NCBI RefSeq assembly: GCF_000022545.1 | Contig: NC_012883.1 | Location: 1,604,276 to 1,668,275 of the forward strand | Source: Thermococcus sibiricus MM 739 | GTDB lineage: Archaea > Methanobacteriota_B > Thermococci > Thermococcales > Thermococcaceae | Direction: 5' to 3' | Length of the DNA stretch: 64,000 nt | Shown here: positions 1-8,959 of the stretch, piece by piece | Numbering within the stretch: position 1 is the stretch's first letter | Layout: each line of letters opens with the position of its first letter | Made by a program: the position numbers and the translations under genes | Notes under the pieces: model-generated | Databases searched by the model: none | Told to the model about the DNA's origin: nothing | What the model saw: the letters and a program-made list of their open reading frames with translations, nothing else

Positions 1-221
1 TAAATTATTATATCTGCTATCTCATCCTCTATTTTCTCTTTTATTTCTGTGTTGTTTAGCTTTTCTAAGATCTCCTCGTTTGTTTCCCATTGAAAATGTT
101 CCAAGAGTTCTCCCAGTTCGATCGCTAATGATATTGCAAGGTTCTTTGGGGTGTGATACTTTTTCCATAACCTTTCATCCCTAAATTTCACAGCTTTTTC
201 TTCAATTTCTTTAAAACTCAT
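1..221 (-). CDS. MazG-like nucleotide pyrophosphohydrolase, partial (cut by window edge)
   Basis: The reading frame starts at the ATG at 221 and runs off the left edge after about 73 residues. It contains AISLAIELGELLEHFQW followed by EDEIADI. This is the ExxE...ExxD metal-binding pattern of the all-alpha NTP pyrophosphohydrolases (MazG/dCTPase type), which hydrolyse (d)NTPs to monophosphate and pyrophosphate. The start lies inside the 3' end of the upstream gene (11-base overlap), so the two genes are probably co-transcribed. The C-terminus is not visible and the substrate cannot be inferred. Confidence 0.75.
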   Translation of the reverse strand, partial: MSFKEIEEKAVKFRDERLWKKYHTPKNLAISLAIELGELLEHFQWETNEEILEKLNNTEIKEKIEDEIADIII

Positions 222-498
222 GACTCCTCATCTCCCGCATAACTCTCAGATACTCCAATAACTCCTTTAGTTCTTCTTCTGAAAATTTCCCCTCAACATG
301 TTCCTCTTCACCAAACTGCTGCAGGTATTTTCTGATTTTATTAAGTCTTTCAAGCTCATCTTCAAGTTTAAGAGATCTTTTTGTGAACTCCCAGGAAGTG
401 TGAGGACTTTCAAAAATTCTTTGTTTGTTGCTGACTATAGCTATCTTTACATTCGCTATTGCCTCATCAACCAATTCTAAAAGTTCCTTTATTTTCAT
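211..498 (-). CDS. Small helical protein of unknown function
   Basis: This encodes 95 residues. They are rich in Glu, Lys and Leu and look almost entirely helical, probably coiled coil, with no cysteines. I do not recognise the family. The stop overlaps the start of the MazG-like gene downstream, which suggests an operon and perhaps a shared role. It could be a regulatory or partner subunit, but nothing in the sequence shows that. Confidence 0.6.
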   Translation of the reverse strand: MKIKELLELVDEAIANVKIAIVSNKQRIFESPHTSWEFTKRSLKLEDELERLNKIRKYLQQFGEEEHVEGKFSEEELKELLEYLRVMREMRSHEF

Positions 499-571
499 CT
501 TTCACACCATTGATAATAACCAAGTAAATTATTTAAAGTTGAGTGTTAAAATCAAAATGAGGGGGAACCCC

Positions 572-829
572 ATGGACTTTGCCCTATTTATGGAAAGGTA
601 TGGGTACAAAATCCTCTTAGGAATAATGGCGGCAGTTATTATAGGCCTTTTTGCAATACCTGCCCTTGGAATTGCAACGTTAATAAAAACTTATGGACTA
701 GGAATTGGACTTGTCTTCCTTATAGTGGCAGCAGCTTATGGCTTTACCGTTTGGAGAAGAAGTGCAGAGGCTTATGCAAAAGCACATGGAAAGTACTTCT
801 ATGACGATAAATGGTATAAAAGAAAGTGA
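572..829 (+). CDS. Small two-helix membrane protein
   Basis: This encodes 85 residues from the ATG at 572, which has GAGGGGG just upstream. The longer frame back to about 425 overlaps the divergent gene's 5' region and is not credible. An in-frame ATG at 557 lies inside the ribosome site, so 572 is preferred. Two hydrophobic stretches (about residues 15-36 and 41-57) are followed by a basic, aromatic C-terminal tail. No family is recognised. It is convergent with iorA, with 2 bases between the two stops. Confidence 0.6.
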   Translation: MDFALFMERYGYKILLGIMAAVIIGLFAIPALGIATLIKTYGLGIGLVFLIVAAAYGFTVWRRSAEAYAKAHGKYFYDDKWYKRK

Positions 830-831
830 AA

Positions 832-2718
832 TCACTTTTTACTGGGATAAACAATCACATCAAACGGGCAGAGCTGTTCGCATAGTCCACAGCCCGTACA
901 TATGAGAGAGTCAACACTTATCTTCCCTCTTTCTTCATCGAATACCAACGCTGGGCACCCGGTTAGAAGGGCACATGCCTTACATCCTGTGCACTTGTCT
1001 TTTATTACCACTGGAATTTCTCTGATTTCTCCCCTTCTAAGCACTGGGATTATACATTCCCTTTTTGCTATTATCACCGCTGGGCCCTTGACCTGCATGG
1101 CCTCCTTTATGGCCTCTTTTGTGGCTTTTAGATCATAAGGATCAACAATCTTCACGTACTTTACTCCCAGCGCCCTTACAAGAGCCTCAAAGTCTATTTC
1201 ATTGAATTTTCTTCCTGTTTCACTCCCTCCAGTTCCGGGATGTGGCTGATGTCCGGTCATTGCCGTGGTTCTATTGTCAAGAATCATTACGAGGACATCA
1301 AGGTTCTTGTAAACTGCATCCACCAGTGGTTGCAATCCATTGTGGAAAAACGTCGAATCTCCTATTGTTGCAATTATCTTCTTGTTCATAGCTATGCTCT
1401 GACCGTTTGCCAAACTTATGCTTGCTCCCATGACGTATTCTGTCCATATAGCCTCCAGAGGTGGCAGTAACGAGAGGGCATAACATCCTATATCTCCATG
1501 AATCGGCAGTTCATCCTTTTTGAACTTTAACTCCCTAAGAGCGTCAAGCAGGGCTCTGTAAGAGCCCCTATGTGGACAGCCGGGACACATTGTAGGGGGC
1601 CTTGATGGAGCCAGGTTTTCAGCCCCCTCGACTTCTCTGGGTTTTAAATACCTCTCTCCTCCCTTGCCAAGGAGTTTTAAGAGGGCGTTCTTAACCAATC
1701 TGGGAGTTAGTTCTCCTTCCAGAGGTAAATGTTCAGTGCGTTTGCCGTATATAGGGACTCTTATCCCTTCCTCATAAGCCACTATCTTTATTTCCTCCTC
1801 CAGAAACGGCGCACCATCCTCCACAACTATCGCTTTTTTGACCCCTTTTAAGAACTCAACGACAAGTTTTCTTGGCAGAGGATGGGGAGTTGAAATCTTA
1901 AGAATTTTAAATCCCCCTCCAATCTTTGGAACAACCTCCTTTACATAATTATAAGGGGCTCCTTCGGCTATAATTCCAATTTCACCCTCTCCTTCAACCC
2001 AGTTAAAGCCCAAATCCCCAAACTCATCCTCAATTTCCTTTAGTGTTTTATTTAACCACTTATGCCTCTCAAGGTTACCCTTCATTGAGGCCCTCACGTA
2101 TCTTGGAATATCTTTGTTGAATTTTGGCTTTCTATCAAGCGTAATGAACTCTCCAACCTCAACATCAGCTGTAGTGTGGTTCACTCTAGTAGTTGTCCTG
2201 AAAATAACCGGGACTTTGTACTTCTCACTTAACTCGTATGCGTACTTTATCAAGTCATGGGCCTCTTGAACATCTGCAGGCTCTAAAACAGGTAACAAAG
2301 CAAGCTTTCCATAATACCTATCATCTTGCTCCGTTTGAGATGTGTGTGGCCCAGGATCGTCAGCAACCAAAATAACCAACCCTCCCTCAACACCAGAATA
2401 AGCAAGACTCATTAGAGGATCCGCCGCAACATTGAGACCAACGCACTTCATGGTCACAAGGGCTCTAAGGCCTGTATATGCAACACTGGCAGCCTCTTCA
2501 AGCGCCACTTTCTCATTAGGGGCCCATTCAGCAAAAACTTCGGGGTTTAATCTTGCTATTGTTTCAATTACCTCAGTAGAAGGTGTTCCCGGATAACCTG
2601 TTGCAAATGAGACCCCACTTTCCAGTGCTCCATATGCAATAGCTTCATTTCCCATGAGAAGTTTTTTATTTGGTATTTTCGGAGTAAGACTTGAGGATTG
2701 TGAATTAGCTATTTCCAT
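832..2718 (-). CDS. iorA: Indolepyruvate ferredoxin oxidoreductase, alpha subunit
   Basis: This is the thiamine-diphosphate and iron-sulfur subunit that oxidatively decarboxylates aryl pyruvates, formed by transamination of aromatic amino acids, to aryl-acetyl-CoA with reduction of ferredoxin. It has about 628 residues. The N-terminal pyruvate-oxidoreductase-like domain has GYPGTPSTE. A central TPP-binding part has MCPGCPHRG and GDIGC. The C-terminus carries two 4Fe-4S motifs, CTGCKACALLTGCP and CTGCGLCEQLCP. The ATG at 2718 follows a run of GTGG and is preferred over the GTG at 2730. In other Thermococcales I expect iorB directly downstream, but here a convergent gene follows and no beta subunit is visible in the window. 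Confidence 0.93.
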   Translation of the reverse strand: MEIANSQSSSLTPKIPNKKLLMGNEAIAYGALESGVSFATGYPGTPSTEVIETIARLNPEVFAEWAPNEKVALEEAASVAYTGLRALVTMKCVGLNVAADPLMSLAYSGVEGGLVILVADDPGPHTSQTEQDDRYYGKLALLPVLEPADVQEAHDLIKYAYELSEKYKVPVIFRTTTRVNHTTADVEVGEFITLDRKPKFNKDIPRYVRASMKGNLERHKWLNKTLKEIEDEFGDLGFNWVEGEGEIGIIAEGAPYNYVKEVVPKIGGGFKILKISTPHPLPRKLVVEFLKGVKKAIVVEDGAPFLEEEIKIVAYEEGIRVPIYGKRTEHLPLEGELTPRLVKNALLKLLGKGGERYLKPREVEGAENLAPSRPPTMCPGCPHRGSYRALLDALRELKFKKDELPIHGDIGCYALSLLPPLEAIWTEYVMGASISLANGQSIAMNKKIIATIGDSTFFHNGLQPLVDAVYKNLDVLVMILDNRTTAMTGHQPHPGTGGSETGRKFNEIDFEALVRALGVKYVKIVDPYDLKATKEAIKEAMQVKGPAVIIAKRECIIPVLRRGEIREIPVVIKDKCTGCKACALLTGCPALVFDEERGKISVDSLICTGCGLCEQLCPFDVIVYPSKK

Positions 2719-2794
2719 TGCCACCACCACAGCTTTTTCATTTTAAGCCTATAAAACTTATAGTTCGAAGAATAGGAGATAAAATTGAAAATTT

Positions 2795-3475
2795 TTAGGA
2801 TTTTGCCTCAAATACCATAAAAGTTCTTGCAATTGGATTTGGGTATATCTCCCATTCAAATTCTTTACCCTCCATACTAATCTCCCCGTAGAGATCTCCT
2901 TCTCTCGAATCTAGACTCTTTCCTAGAATTTTTTCCTTATTGATCTCAATAGTCATATACCTCGGGAGGCCAATCCTCACAAAACCCTCTTTCATTGCAT
3001 ATTCAATTCCCCATTTGACCGAATAGATCCCGGCGTAAATTTCTGCTATTCTAACAGCAACACTTTCTTTTCCTATTGCTAGGATCTCAATTCCCGTTTC
3101 TTCCCAGAATCTCTTTGCTAGCGGTTGGAGGTCTTTACTGAGCTCATGCCATATGGCCTTTCCTCTATCTGAAATCCTCAAAGCATCTATTGTAGGATCA
3201 TCAAGCTTTCTAATCTCTATTCCCCCAAGAGTAGAGTCCAAATGGATAACATCTGGTTTAACCTTTTTTGCAAGTTTTAATGCTAAAAAAGTCTCATCTT
3301 TCAATGCCATCCTTCCACTAAGGTCATATTTGAAGGGATCTGAATATTTTGCAATACTGAGTTTGGCCGTTTTATATGGCCTCTCTACAAGAACAGCGGC
3401 AGTGGCAATTAAGCCAATTGGATTGTAATTCTCATCAAGCAAAGCTCCTCCGGTGTCTGCTGAAACTATTCTCAT
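2795..3475 (-). CDS. DUF4152-like protein, possible 3'-5' exonuclease
   Basis: This encodes 226 residues from the ATG at 3475, with GGTGAT 5 bases upstream. The N-terminus RIVSADTGGALLDENYNPIG resembles the first acidic strand of an RNase H-like fold, and a second acidic segment VIHLDSTLGGIEI follows. From memory it matches the DUF4152 family, of which Pyrococcus furiosus PF2046 was reported as a single-strand-specific 3'-5' exonuclease. I hold the family call with moderate confidence and the activity as inference. It starts 5 bases after the dph6 stop, so the two are likely one transcript. Confidence 0.6.
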   Translation of the reverse strand: MRIVSADTGGALLDENYNPIGLIATAAVLVERPYKTAKLSIAKYSDPFKYDLSGRMALKDETFLALKLAKKVKPDVIHLDSTLGGIEIRKLDDPTIDALRISDRGKAIWHELSKDLQPLAKRFWEETGIEILAIGKESVAVRIAEIYAGIYSVKWGIEYAMKEGFVRIGLPRYMTIEINKEKILGKSLDSREGDLYGEISMEGKEFEWEIYPNPIARTFMVFEAKS

Positions 3476-3480
3476 TCTTA

Positions 3481-4161
3481 TCACCTTTTTGGCTCTAGGT
3501 GAGCTTTTTTAACTATGAGCAATCCTGAACTGGTATATCTATCCCATATTTTCTCAATATCATCAAATACTACTTTAGCCTTAAAAAAGGGAGCGTCTCT
3601 AACAAAAGTCTCGAATTCCCCCCCTTCCCCAGCTATATGAACTTTGTACTTTTTATTGAGTGTCTTCAACTCTTCAAGAGCCTTTTCATCTATTCGTCTC
3701 CCTAACCATTTTTCATCTAAACCATAAGCTGAAACTCCAACTATAACTACGTCAAACCCTTCTTCGATAATGGTTCTCATGTATTTCTCTGGATCTACTT
3801 TCCAAAATGGAGTAAACAAATTTATTCTTAATTCCTTAGCGACTTTTTCAACCCTCTCTTTTTGGTATTGACTTGCAAGAGCTCCTGCAACTACCCCCTC
3901 TATCTTTAGACCTTCAAGAACCCGTTTTAAGTCTTCAACTTCTCTCTCTTTTTCCCCTTTTGTAAACCCCTTCACAAAAGGAATATTAATTGCCTTGGCC
4001 TGTAACTCTGTCAGGTGTATGTTGGGAACATGATACATATAACTCTCATCATTCTCAGAATACATACTCACAAGATATTTAACCTCAAAACCTTTTTTTA
4101 AGGCCCAATAAAGGGCATACGTTGAGTCTTTTCCTCCAGAAAAAAGTACTGCAACCCTCAT
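3481..4161 (-). CDS. dph6: Diphthine--ammonia ligase (Dph6 type ATP pyrophosphatase)
   Basis: This encodes about 226 residues of the PP-loop ATPase superfamily. The N-terminal [10 protein letters not shown] is the pyrophosphate loop. The family motif [16 protein letters not shown] sits at about residues 180-195. Dph6 makes the last step of diphthamide synthesis on elongation factor 2, amidating diphthine with ammonia and ATP. The start is the ATG at 4161, with GAGTGAT upstream, rather than the earlier GTG. It is followed closely by the DUF4152-like gene, which suggests an operon. Confidence 0.85.
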   Translation of the reverse strand: MRVAVLFSGGKDSTYALYWALKKGFEVKYLVSMYSENDESYMYHVPNIHLTELQAKAINIPFVKGFTKGEKEREVEDLKRVLEGLKIEGVVAGALASQYQKERVEKVAKELRINLFTPFWKVDPEKYMRTIIEEGFDVVIVGVSAYGLDEKWLGRRIDEKALEELKTLNKKYKVHIAGEGGEFETFVRDAPFFKAKVVFDDIEKIWDRYTSSGLLIVKKAHLEPKR

Positions 4162-4185
4162 TTTTATCACTCTCTATTTTTTAAT

Positions 4186-4368
4186 CTAATTGGATGCCAC
4201 TTTAAAAAATTTTGGAAAAGTTAAGGAAGATATTCTAGAGCTTTTTCCGTTTTTATCAAAAAGAATAACCTTTCCTTCATTTGGAACGATTGTTACTTTT
4301 TCTCCGAAACTAAAGTGTTCCCCTTCTGGAGCAAAGACTTTTACAAAAGCGTCATCAAATCTTCTATC
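4186..4368 (-). pseudogene. Coding-like remnant, possibly a TOBE-like domain end
   Basis: A frame of 60 codons with no start codon runs from a TGA at about 4371 to the TAG at 4186. It reads AFVKVFAPEGEHFSFGEKV and then IVPNEGKVILFDKNGKS. The alternating beta pattern and codon use look like real coding sequence and resemble the C-terminal beta domain of ABC transporter ATPases, but I cannot prove the family. A second coding-like frame (VWDEIEDLMTLL) just upstream on the same strand suggests a frameshifted, truncated gene. It lies between dph6 and the ino1 promoter. Confidence 0.3.
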
Positions 4369-4423
4369 TCATCCCATACACATTCCCGAAAGTGTTATAT
4401 ATTTAGTAAAAGATTAAAGACCA

Positions 4424-4464
4424 AAAAATATTTAACAAGCGTGAAACAATCAGATAGAGGTGAT
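4424..4464 (+). promoter_or_regulatory. ino1 promoter and ribosome site
   Basis: An AT-rich TATA box (AATATTTAA, about 4427-4436) is preceded by an A-rich element. It lies about 25 bases before the probable transcript start near 4458. The ribosome site AGAGGTGAT ends 4 bases before the ATG at 4469, so the leader would be very short. Confidence 0.5.
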
Positions 4465-4468
4465 AAAA

Positions 4469-5620
4469 ATGGTACGTGTGCTCATACTAGGTCAGGGATA
4501 TGTGGGAAGTACTTTTGCTGTGGGTGTAGAGAGGATAAAAAAGGGAGAGCTTGGATATTATGGTATCCCTTTAAAAAACGAGCTTCAAGAAAAAGTTGAA
4601 GACATCGAGATAGTCGGTAGTTATGATGTGGACAAAAATAAAATTGGAAAATCTGTTTATGACGTGGTTAAAAACTATTGGGAGAACCACATTCCAGAAA
4701 GTTTGAAGAATGTTATAGTAAGAAAGGGGATCCACTTAAGAAGTTTAAGGAATTTGCCTATAGAAGCAGAGGGATTAGAGGATGAGATGACTCTGAAAGA
4801 AGCCGTTGAGAAGCTCGTTGAAGAATGGAAAAAATCTACCCCCGATGTGATAATAAATGTTTGTACTACGGAATCATTTACTCCATTTGGAAACAAAGAG
4901 AAACTAATAAAAGCAATCGAAGACAATAATAAAGAAAGACTGACAGCCAGTCAAGTTTATGCATACGCTGCAGCCCTCTATGCAAAGGAAGTTGGAGGTG
5001 CAGCCTTCGTAAATGCAATCCCAACATTAATAGCAAATGACCCTGCTTTTGTAGAACTCGCTAAAGAGAATAATCTGGTCATATTTGGGGATGATGGTGC
5101 AACTGGAGCAACCCCATTAACAGCAGATATTTTATCACACCTAGCTCAGAGAAATAGATATGTCAAAGATATCGCCCAATTTAATATTGGAGGGAACGCA
5201 GATTTCTTAGCTCTAACAGACAAAGAGAGGAATAAGAGTAAGGAGTTCACTAAATCAAGTGTTGTTAAGGAGCTTCTTGGATATGATGCTCCCCACTACA
5301 TTAAGCCCACCGGCTTTTTGGAACCACTAGGGGATAAGAAGTTCATAGCAATGCACATAGAATATGTGAGTTTCAACGGAGCCGTTGACGAACTTATAAT
5401 AAACGGAAGAATCAATGACAGCCCTGCCCTAGCGGGCCTTTTAGTGGATCTAGCTAGATTAGGAAAAATAGCCGTTGACAAAAAGGAATTCGGCACTATT
5501 TACGAAGTAAACGCATTCTACATGAAAAATCCAGGTCCAGTTGAAAAGCCCAATATACCAAGAATCATTGCTTATGAAAAAATGAGAATGTGGGCAGGAT
5601 TAAAGCCAAAATGGTTTTAA
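4469..5620 (+). CDS. ino1: myo-Inositol-1-phosphate synthase
   Basis: This converts glucose 6-phosphate to L-myo-inositol 1-phosphate using NAD. The product feeds archaeal phosphatidylinositol lipids and, in hyperthermophiles, the heat-stress solute di-myo-inositol phosphate. It has 383 residues. A Rossmann motif ILGQGYVGSTFAVG lies at the N-terminus, and the catalytic region holds FGDDGATGATPLTADIL and NIGGNADFLAL. The ATG at 4469 follows AGAGGTGAT. The upstream GTG lies inside that ribosome site and is rejected. The 3' end overlaps the convergent AlaX gene by 4 bases. Confidence 0.93.
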   Translation: MVRVLILGQGYVGSTFAVGVERIKKGELGYYGIPLKNELQEKVEDIEIVGSYDVDKNKIGKSVYDVVKNYWENHIPESLKNVIVRKGIHLRSLRNLPIEAEGLEDEMTLKEAVEKLVEEWKKSTPDVIINVCTTESFTPFGNKEKLIKAIEDNNKERLTASQVYAYAAALYAKEVGGAAFVNAIPTLIANDPAFVELAKENNLVIFGDDGATGATPLTADILSHLAQRNRYVKDIAQFNIGGNADFLALTDKERNKSKEFTKSSVVKELLGYDAPHYIKPTGFLEPLGDKKFIAMHIEYVSFNGAVDELIINGRINDSPALAGLLVDLARLGKIAVDKKEFGTIYEVNAFYMKNPGPVEKPNIPRIIAYEKMRMWAGLKPKWF

Positions 5621-6846
5621 TCTTCCTTAATTTTCTCTTTTAAAAATTTCTTTGCTATTTCAATAACCTCCTCAGGACTTCTTTTAAATCCTCCACCTCT
5701 TGCTAAGATCTCACTTCCACCTCCACCACCACCAACTTCATTCAACACCTCTCTCATAAGTTCATTCATTGAAATTCTTTCAATGTTCTTATTTTTAGCG
5801 AAGAGTAAGTAATTACTGCCCACAATGAGTACCACCGTCTTCGGATTCTTTTCAATAAAGTAAACAATGAATGCTTGAGCGTCTTTCATCTCCCAGGTAT
5901 CTAAGAATGATATAATTTTAATTCCATTTATTTCTTCGGCCTCTTGTAACAAAGCTTTGCTTTTCCATTCCCATAATTCTTTCCTCAGCTGATCCTTCTC
6001 ACCTTCAAGTTCCTCTAATAGCTGTTTGAATTCCTGCATTCTCTCAAGCAGAGGTCGGTTTTTATTTGACATCTCATTTAAACTCCTCCAGTAATCCTCC
6101 AAAAGTTTATCTAAGTATATTAATGCTCTATACCCGCATGCAAACTCTATACGCCAAATATTCTTAGTTTTTTTATAAAAGTTGAGAACCTTTATGAAAC
6201 CTACTTCTCCAGTGTTTTTTACATGAGTTCCACCACAGGGAATTAAGTCAATATTTGGGATTTTTACTAGTCGTATTTTTCCTTGTACATTTTTTGAGAG
6301 GTCTTTTCTAAGGGCATTATGAACCTCTTCCGGTAATTCTTCATATTCCTCAACTTCAACTGGCAAGTTATCCCAAACAACTTCATTTGCCTCAAACTCT
6401 GCTGCAAGTATATGTTCCCATGTCAACTCCTCATCAAAGTTTATTTCTATCTTATTATACTCAGGAAATATCTGAAATCCAGTTGTATCGCTATTATACA
6501 TTTTCTTCAGAATTGCAGAAAGGATGTGCTGGCCTGTATGCTGCCTCATATTCTCATATCTCCACTCCCAATCAAGCTCAAGTTCGACTTCTTCCCCTAC
6601 TTCTGGTATTCTTCCCTTGACTTTGCCTTCATGCCAGATATCTTCTTTTCCTTCTACTTTTTCAACTTCAACTCTAAATCCATCTCCTTTTATGATACCA
6701 ATATCACCAGGCTGACCCCCACCCTCGGGATAGAAAATAGTCCTATCGAGCTTTAATCTCACTTTACTATCCTTAACCTCAACTTTCTCAACTTTTGCCC
6801 TTACTTCCCTTAAATATGGATCACTATAAAATAACTTAACTGTCAT
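5617..6846 (-). CDS. alaX: Alanyl-tRNA editing protein, AlaX-L type
   Basis: This free-standing trans-editing enzyme removes Ser or Gly wrongly attached to tRNA-Ala. It has 409 residues and matches the editing and C-terminal halves of alanyl-tRNA synthetase without the catalytic core. The N-terminal beta domain has [11 protein letters not shown]. The zinc site is HTGQH and CGGTH. A coiled coil spans about residues 255-300, and a DHHA1-type end has glycine-rich GGGGGGSEILARGGG. A complete alaS lies at 27577-30300 in the same window, so this is a second, dedicated editor. The stop overlaps the ino1 stop. Confidence 0.9.
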   Translation of the reverse strand: MTVKLFYSDPYLREVRAKVEKVEVKDSKVRLKLDRTIFYPEGGGQPGDIGIIKGDGFRVEVEKVEGKEDIWHEGKVKGRIPEVGEEVELELDWEWRYENMRQHTGQHILSAILKKMYNSDTTGFQIFPEYNKIEINFDEELTWEHILAAEFEANEVVWDNLPVEVEEYEELPEEVHNALRKDLSKNVQGKIRLVKIPNIDLIPCGGTHVKNTGEVGFIKVLNFYKKTKNIWRIEFACGYRALIYLDKLLEDYWRSLNEMSNKNRPLLERMQEFKQLLEELEGEKDQLRKELWEWKSKALLQEAEEINGIKIISFLDTWEMKDAQAFIVYFIEKNPKTVVLIVGSNYLLFAKNKNIERISMNELMREVLNEVGGGGGGSEILARGGGFKRSPEEVIEIAKKFLKEKIKED

Positions 6847-6892
6847 TAGTTTTCACCAAAAATAAAATCCCAATGAAAAGATAAAAAGATAA

Positions 6893-7537
6893 CTAACCTT
6901 GGGCCTTGGCCTCGAGAAGAGCTTTAACTCTCTTTAACCTGAAGAAGTTTTCCCTTTCCATCTCATCTAAATGCTGACTAATATATTTTACAGTTTCTGC
7001 CATCCGAGGTATAATAATATATTCCAAGGCGTTTACTCTTCTTTTGGTTTTTTCTATCTCTTTTGCAAGCCTTTTTAGAGTTTCTTCAATTTCTGCCAAA
7101 CGTGTAACTAATTCCAGAACTTCTTCAAATGTTTCTGCTGTAACATCCACTTTAGGAGAAGTTGAAACAAACGCATACCCTCTTTCATAGGGGTCTCTTC
7201 TAAATCCTTCTGCCTCGATAAGTGGGACTGGCACTCCCATAATATTCCTTCTCTTTATTTTTATCTCTTTATTGGACTTAACACTTAGGGCAATTTCACT
7301 CAATTTCACAATACCTACATCTATCTCGGCCAACCTAAGTTGCTCAAATGCTTCTGCTATTTTTTGATTTACCTCTCTCCTTAATGCCAGTGCCTCATCA
7401 TAAATCGTGAAAAACTCCATTATAAGGGCATCTTGCTTTTCTTTTAATATTTTGTGACCTTTTTCTGCTAATTTTATCCTCCTCTTTAATCTAAGTAATT
7501 CCATTCTGGTTGGCTTCACTTTTAGTATTCTTGTCAT
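6893..7537 (-). CDS. atpD: A-type ATP synthase subunit D (central stalk)
   Basis: This encodes about 214 residues. Long N- and C-terminal helices flank a short globular part, typical of the rotating central axle of A/V-type ATPases. The start is the ATG at 7537, with GAGGTGAG upstream. The N-terminus [19 protein letters not shown] is characteristic. It is the last gene of the H-I-K-E-C-F-A-B-D operon, 29 bases after atpB. Confidence 0.93.
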   Translation of the reverse strand: MTRILKVKPTRMELLRLKRRIKLAEKGHKILKEKQDALIMEFFTIYDEALALRREVNQKIAEAFEQLRLAEIDVGIVKLSEIALSVKSNKEIKIKRRNIMGVPVPLIEAEGFRRDPYERGYAFVSTSPKVDVTAETFEEVLELVTRLAEIEETLKRLAKEIEKTKRRVNALEYIIIPRMAETVKYISQHLDEMERENFFRLKRVKALLEAKAQG

Positions 7538-7566
7538 TAAACTCACCTCAATGAAAATAAAGGGAA

Positions 7567-8955
7567 TTAAGAGGAGTGCCTGTAGTTTGGATGATACTTC
7601 TCTATGTACTTTCTCTCAACTCTCTTAAGTTCTGATTCTGGTAGTACTGAAAGGATGTCCCATCCAAGATCAAGGGTTTCAAATATCCCTCTATCCTCAT
7701 CATATCCTTGTGCAACAAACTCCATTTCAAACTTATCTGCAAATTGGAGATACTTTCTATCTGTTTCTGAGAGGGCCTCTTCACCAACAACCGCTACAAG
7801 ATCTCTTAGGCTCCTACCTTCAGCGTAAGCTGCATAAAGCTGCTGACTGAGCTGTGAGTGTTCTTCTCTTGTTCGTCCCTTACCTATACCATCTTTCATT
7901 AATCTGCTAAGGCTTGGAAGAACATCAATTGGTGGATAAATACCTTTTCTATGTAAATCTCTGCTCAGAACTATCTGCCCTTCAGTGATGTAACCTGTAA
8001 GATCCGGAATTGGGTGAGTAATATCATCATCTGGCATTGTTAATATTGGCATCTGAGTAATACTTCCTTTTCTTCCCCTAACTCTACCAGCTCTTTCATA
8101 AATCGTTGCCAAGTCAGTGTACATGTAACCCGGATACCCTCTCCTTCCTGGAACCTCTTCTCTTGCTGCAGAGATTTCACGCAGAGCCTCTGCATAATTG
8201 GTCATATCCGTTAAAATAACTAAGACCTGCATGTCATAATCGAAGGCTAGATACTCTGCTACTGTGAGGGCCATTCTTGGAGTGATAATACGCTCAATGG
8301 CCGGATCATCTGCAAGATTTAAGAACAATACGGCCCTTTCAATAGCCCCTGTTTCTTCAAAACTCTTTTTAAAGAAGTTTGCCTCTTCATAGGTAATACC
8401 CATAGCTGCAAATACTACGGCAAACTGCTCCTCTTCTCCCAAAACTTTCGCTTGTCTTGCAATTTGGGCAGCCAGCATATTATGAGGTAAACCACTACCA
8501 CTGAAAATTGGGAGCTTTTGGCCTCTAACAAGAGTGTTCATACCATCTATTGCCGAAATACCAGTTTGAATGAAATCTCTCGGGTATGCTCTTGCCACAG
8601 GGTTAAGGGGAGCTCCATGGACGTCTCTCCTATCCTCTGGAATTATTTCCGGACCTCCATCTATCGGTTCTCCAATACCATTGAACACTCTTCCAAGCAT
8701 ATCCATTGATACTGGAACTTTCAGTGTTTCCCCTGTGAACCTAACCCTTGTGCTTTTTACATCTAGGTCTCTGGTCCCTTCAAAAACTTGGACGATAGCT
8801 AGATCCTCCCTTGCTTCTAAGACCTGTCCCTTCCTTTTCTCCCCCCCTTCGACTTCTATCTCTACAACCTCACCATATGCTACTCCTCTAACACCTTGAA
8901 CAATCATCAAAGGACCGTAAATCTTGCTTATTGTGGAATATTCCATAGCGGGCAT
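7567..8955 (-). CDS. atpB: A-type ATP synthase subunit B (regulatory nucleotide-binding)
   Basis: This encodes 462 residues from the ATG at 8955, with GGAGAGTGAT upstream. The upstream in-frame starts would run into atpA and are rejected. This subunit alternates with A in the hexameric head and has a degenerate P-loop region ([19 protein letters not shown]). The sequence is contiguous, with no intein. It sits 4 bases after the atpA stop. Confidence 0.95.
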   Translation of the reverse strand: MPAMEYSTISKIYGPLMIVQGVRGVAYGEVVEIEVEGGEKRKGQVLEAREDLAIVQVFEGTRDLDVKSTRVRFTGETLKVPVSMDMLGRVFNGIGEPIDGGPEIIPEDRRDVHGAPLNPVARAYPRDFIQTGISAIDGMNTLVRGQKLPIFSGSGLPHNMLAAQIARQAKVLGEEEQFAVVFAAMGITYEEANFFKKSFEETGAIERAVLFLNLADDPAIERIITPRMALTVAEYLAFDYDMQVLVILTDMTNYAEALREISAAREEVPGRRGYPGYMYTDLATIYERAGRVRGRKGSITQMPILTMPDDDITHPIPDLTGYITEGQIVLSRDLHRKGIYPPIDVLPSLSRLMKDGIGKGRTREEHSQLSQQLYAAYAEGRSLRDLVAVVGEEALSETDRKYLQFADKFEMEFVAQGYDEDRGIFETLDLGWDILSVLPESELKRVERKYIEKYHPNYRHSS

Positions 8956-8959
8956 TTTA

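Noticed and set aside
425-571. Extended N-terminus for the small membrane protein at 572-829
   Set aside because: It overlaps the divergent gene's promoter and start. A good GAGGGGG ribosome site directly precedes the ATG at 572.
5617-6846. Truncated alanyl-tRNA synthetase pseudogene
   Set aside because: The frame is complete with its own ribosome site, both zinc motifs and the C-terminal glycine-rich domain, as expected for an AlaX-L editing protein. A full alaS is present elsewhere.
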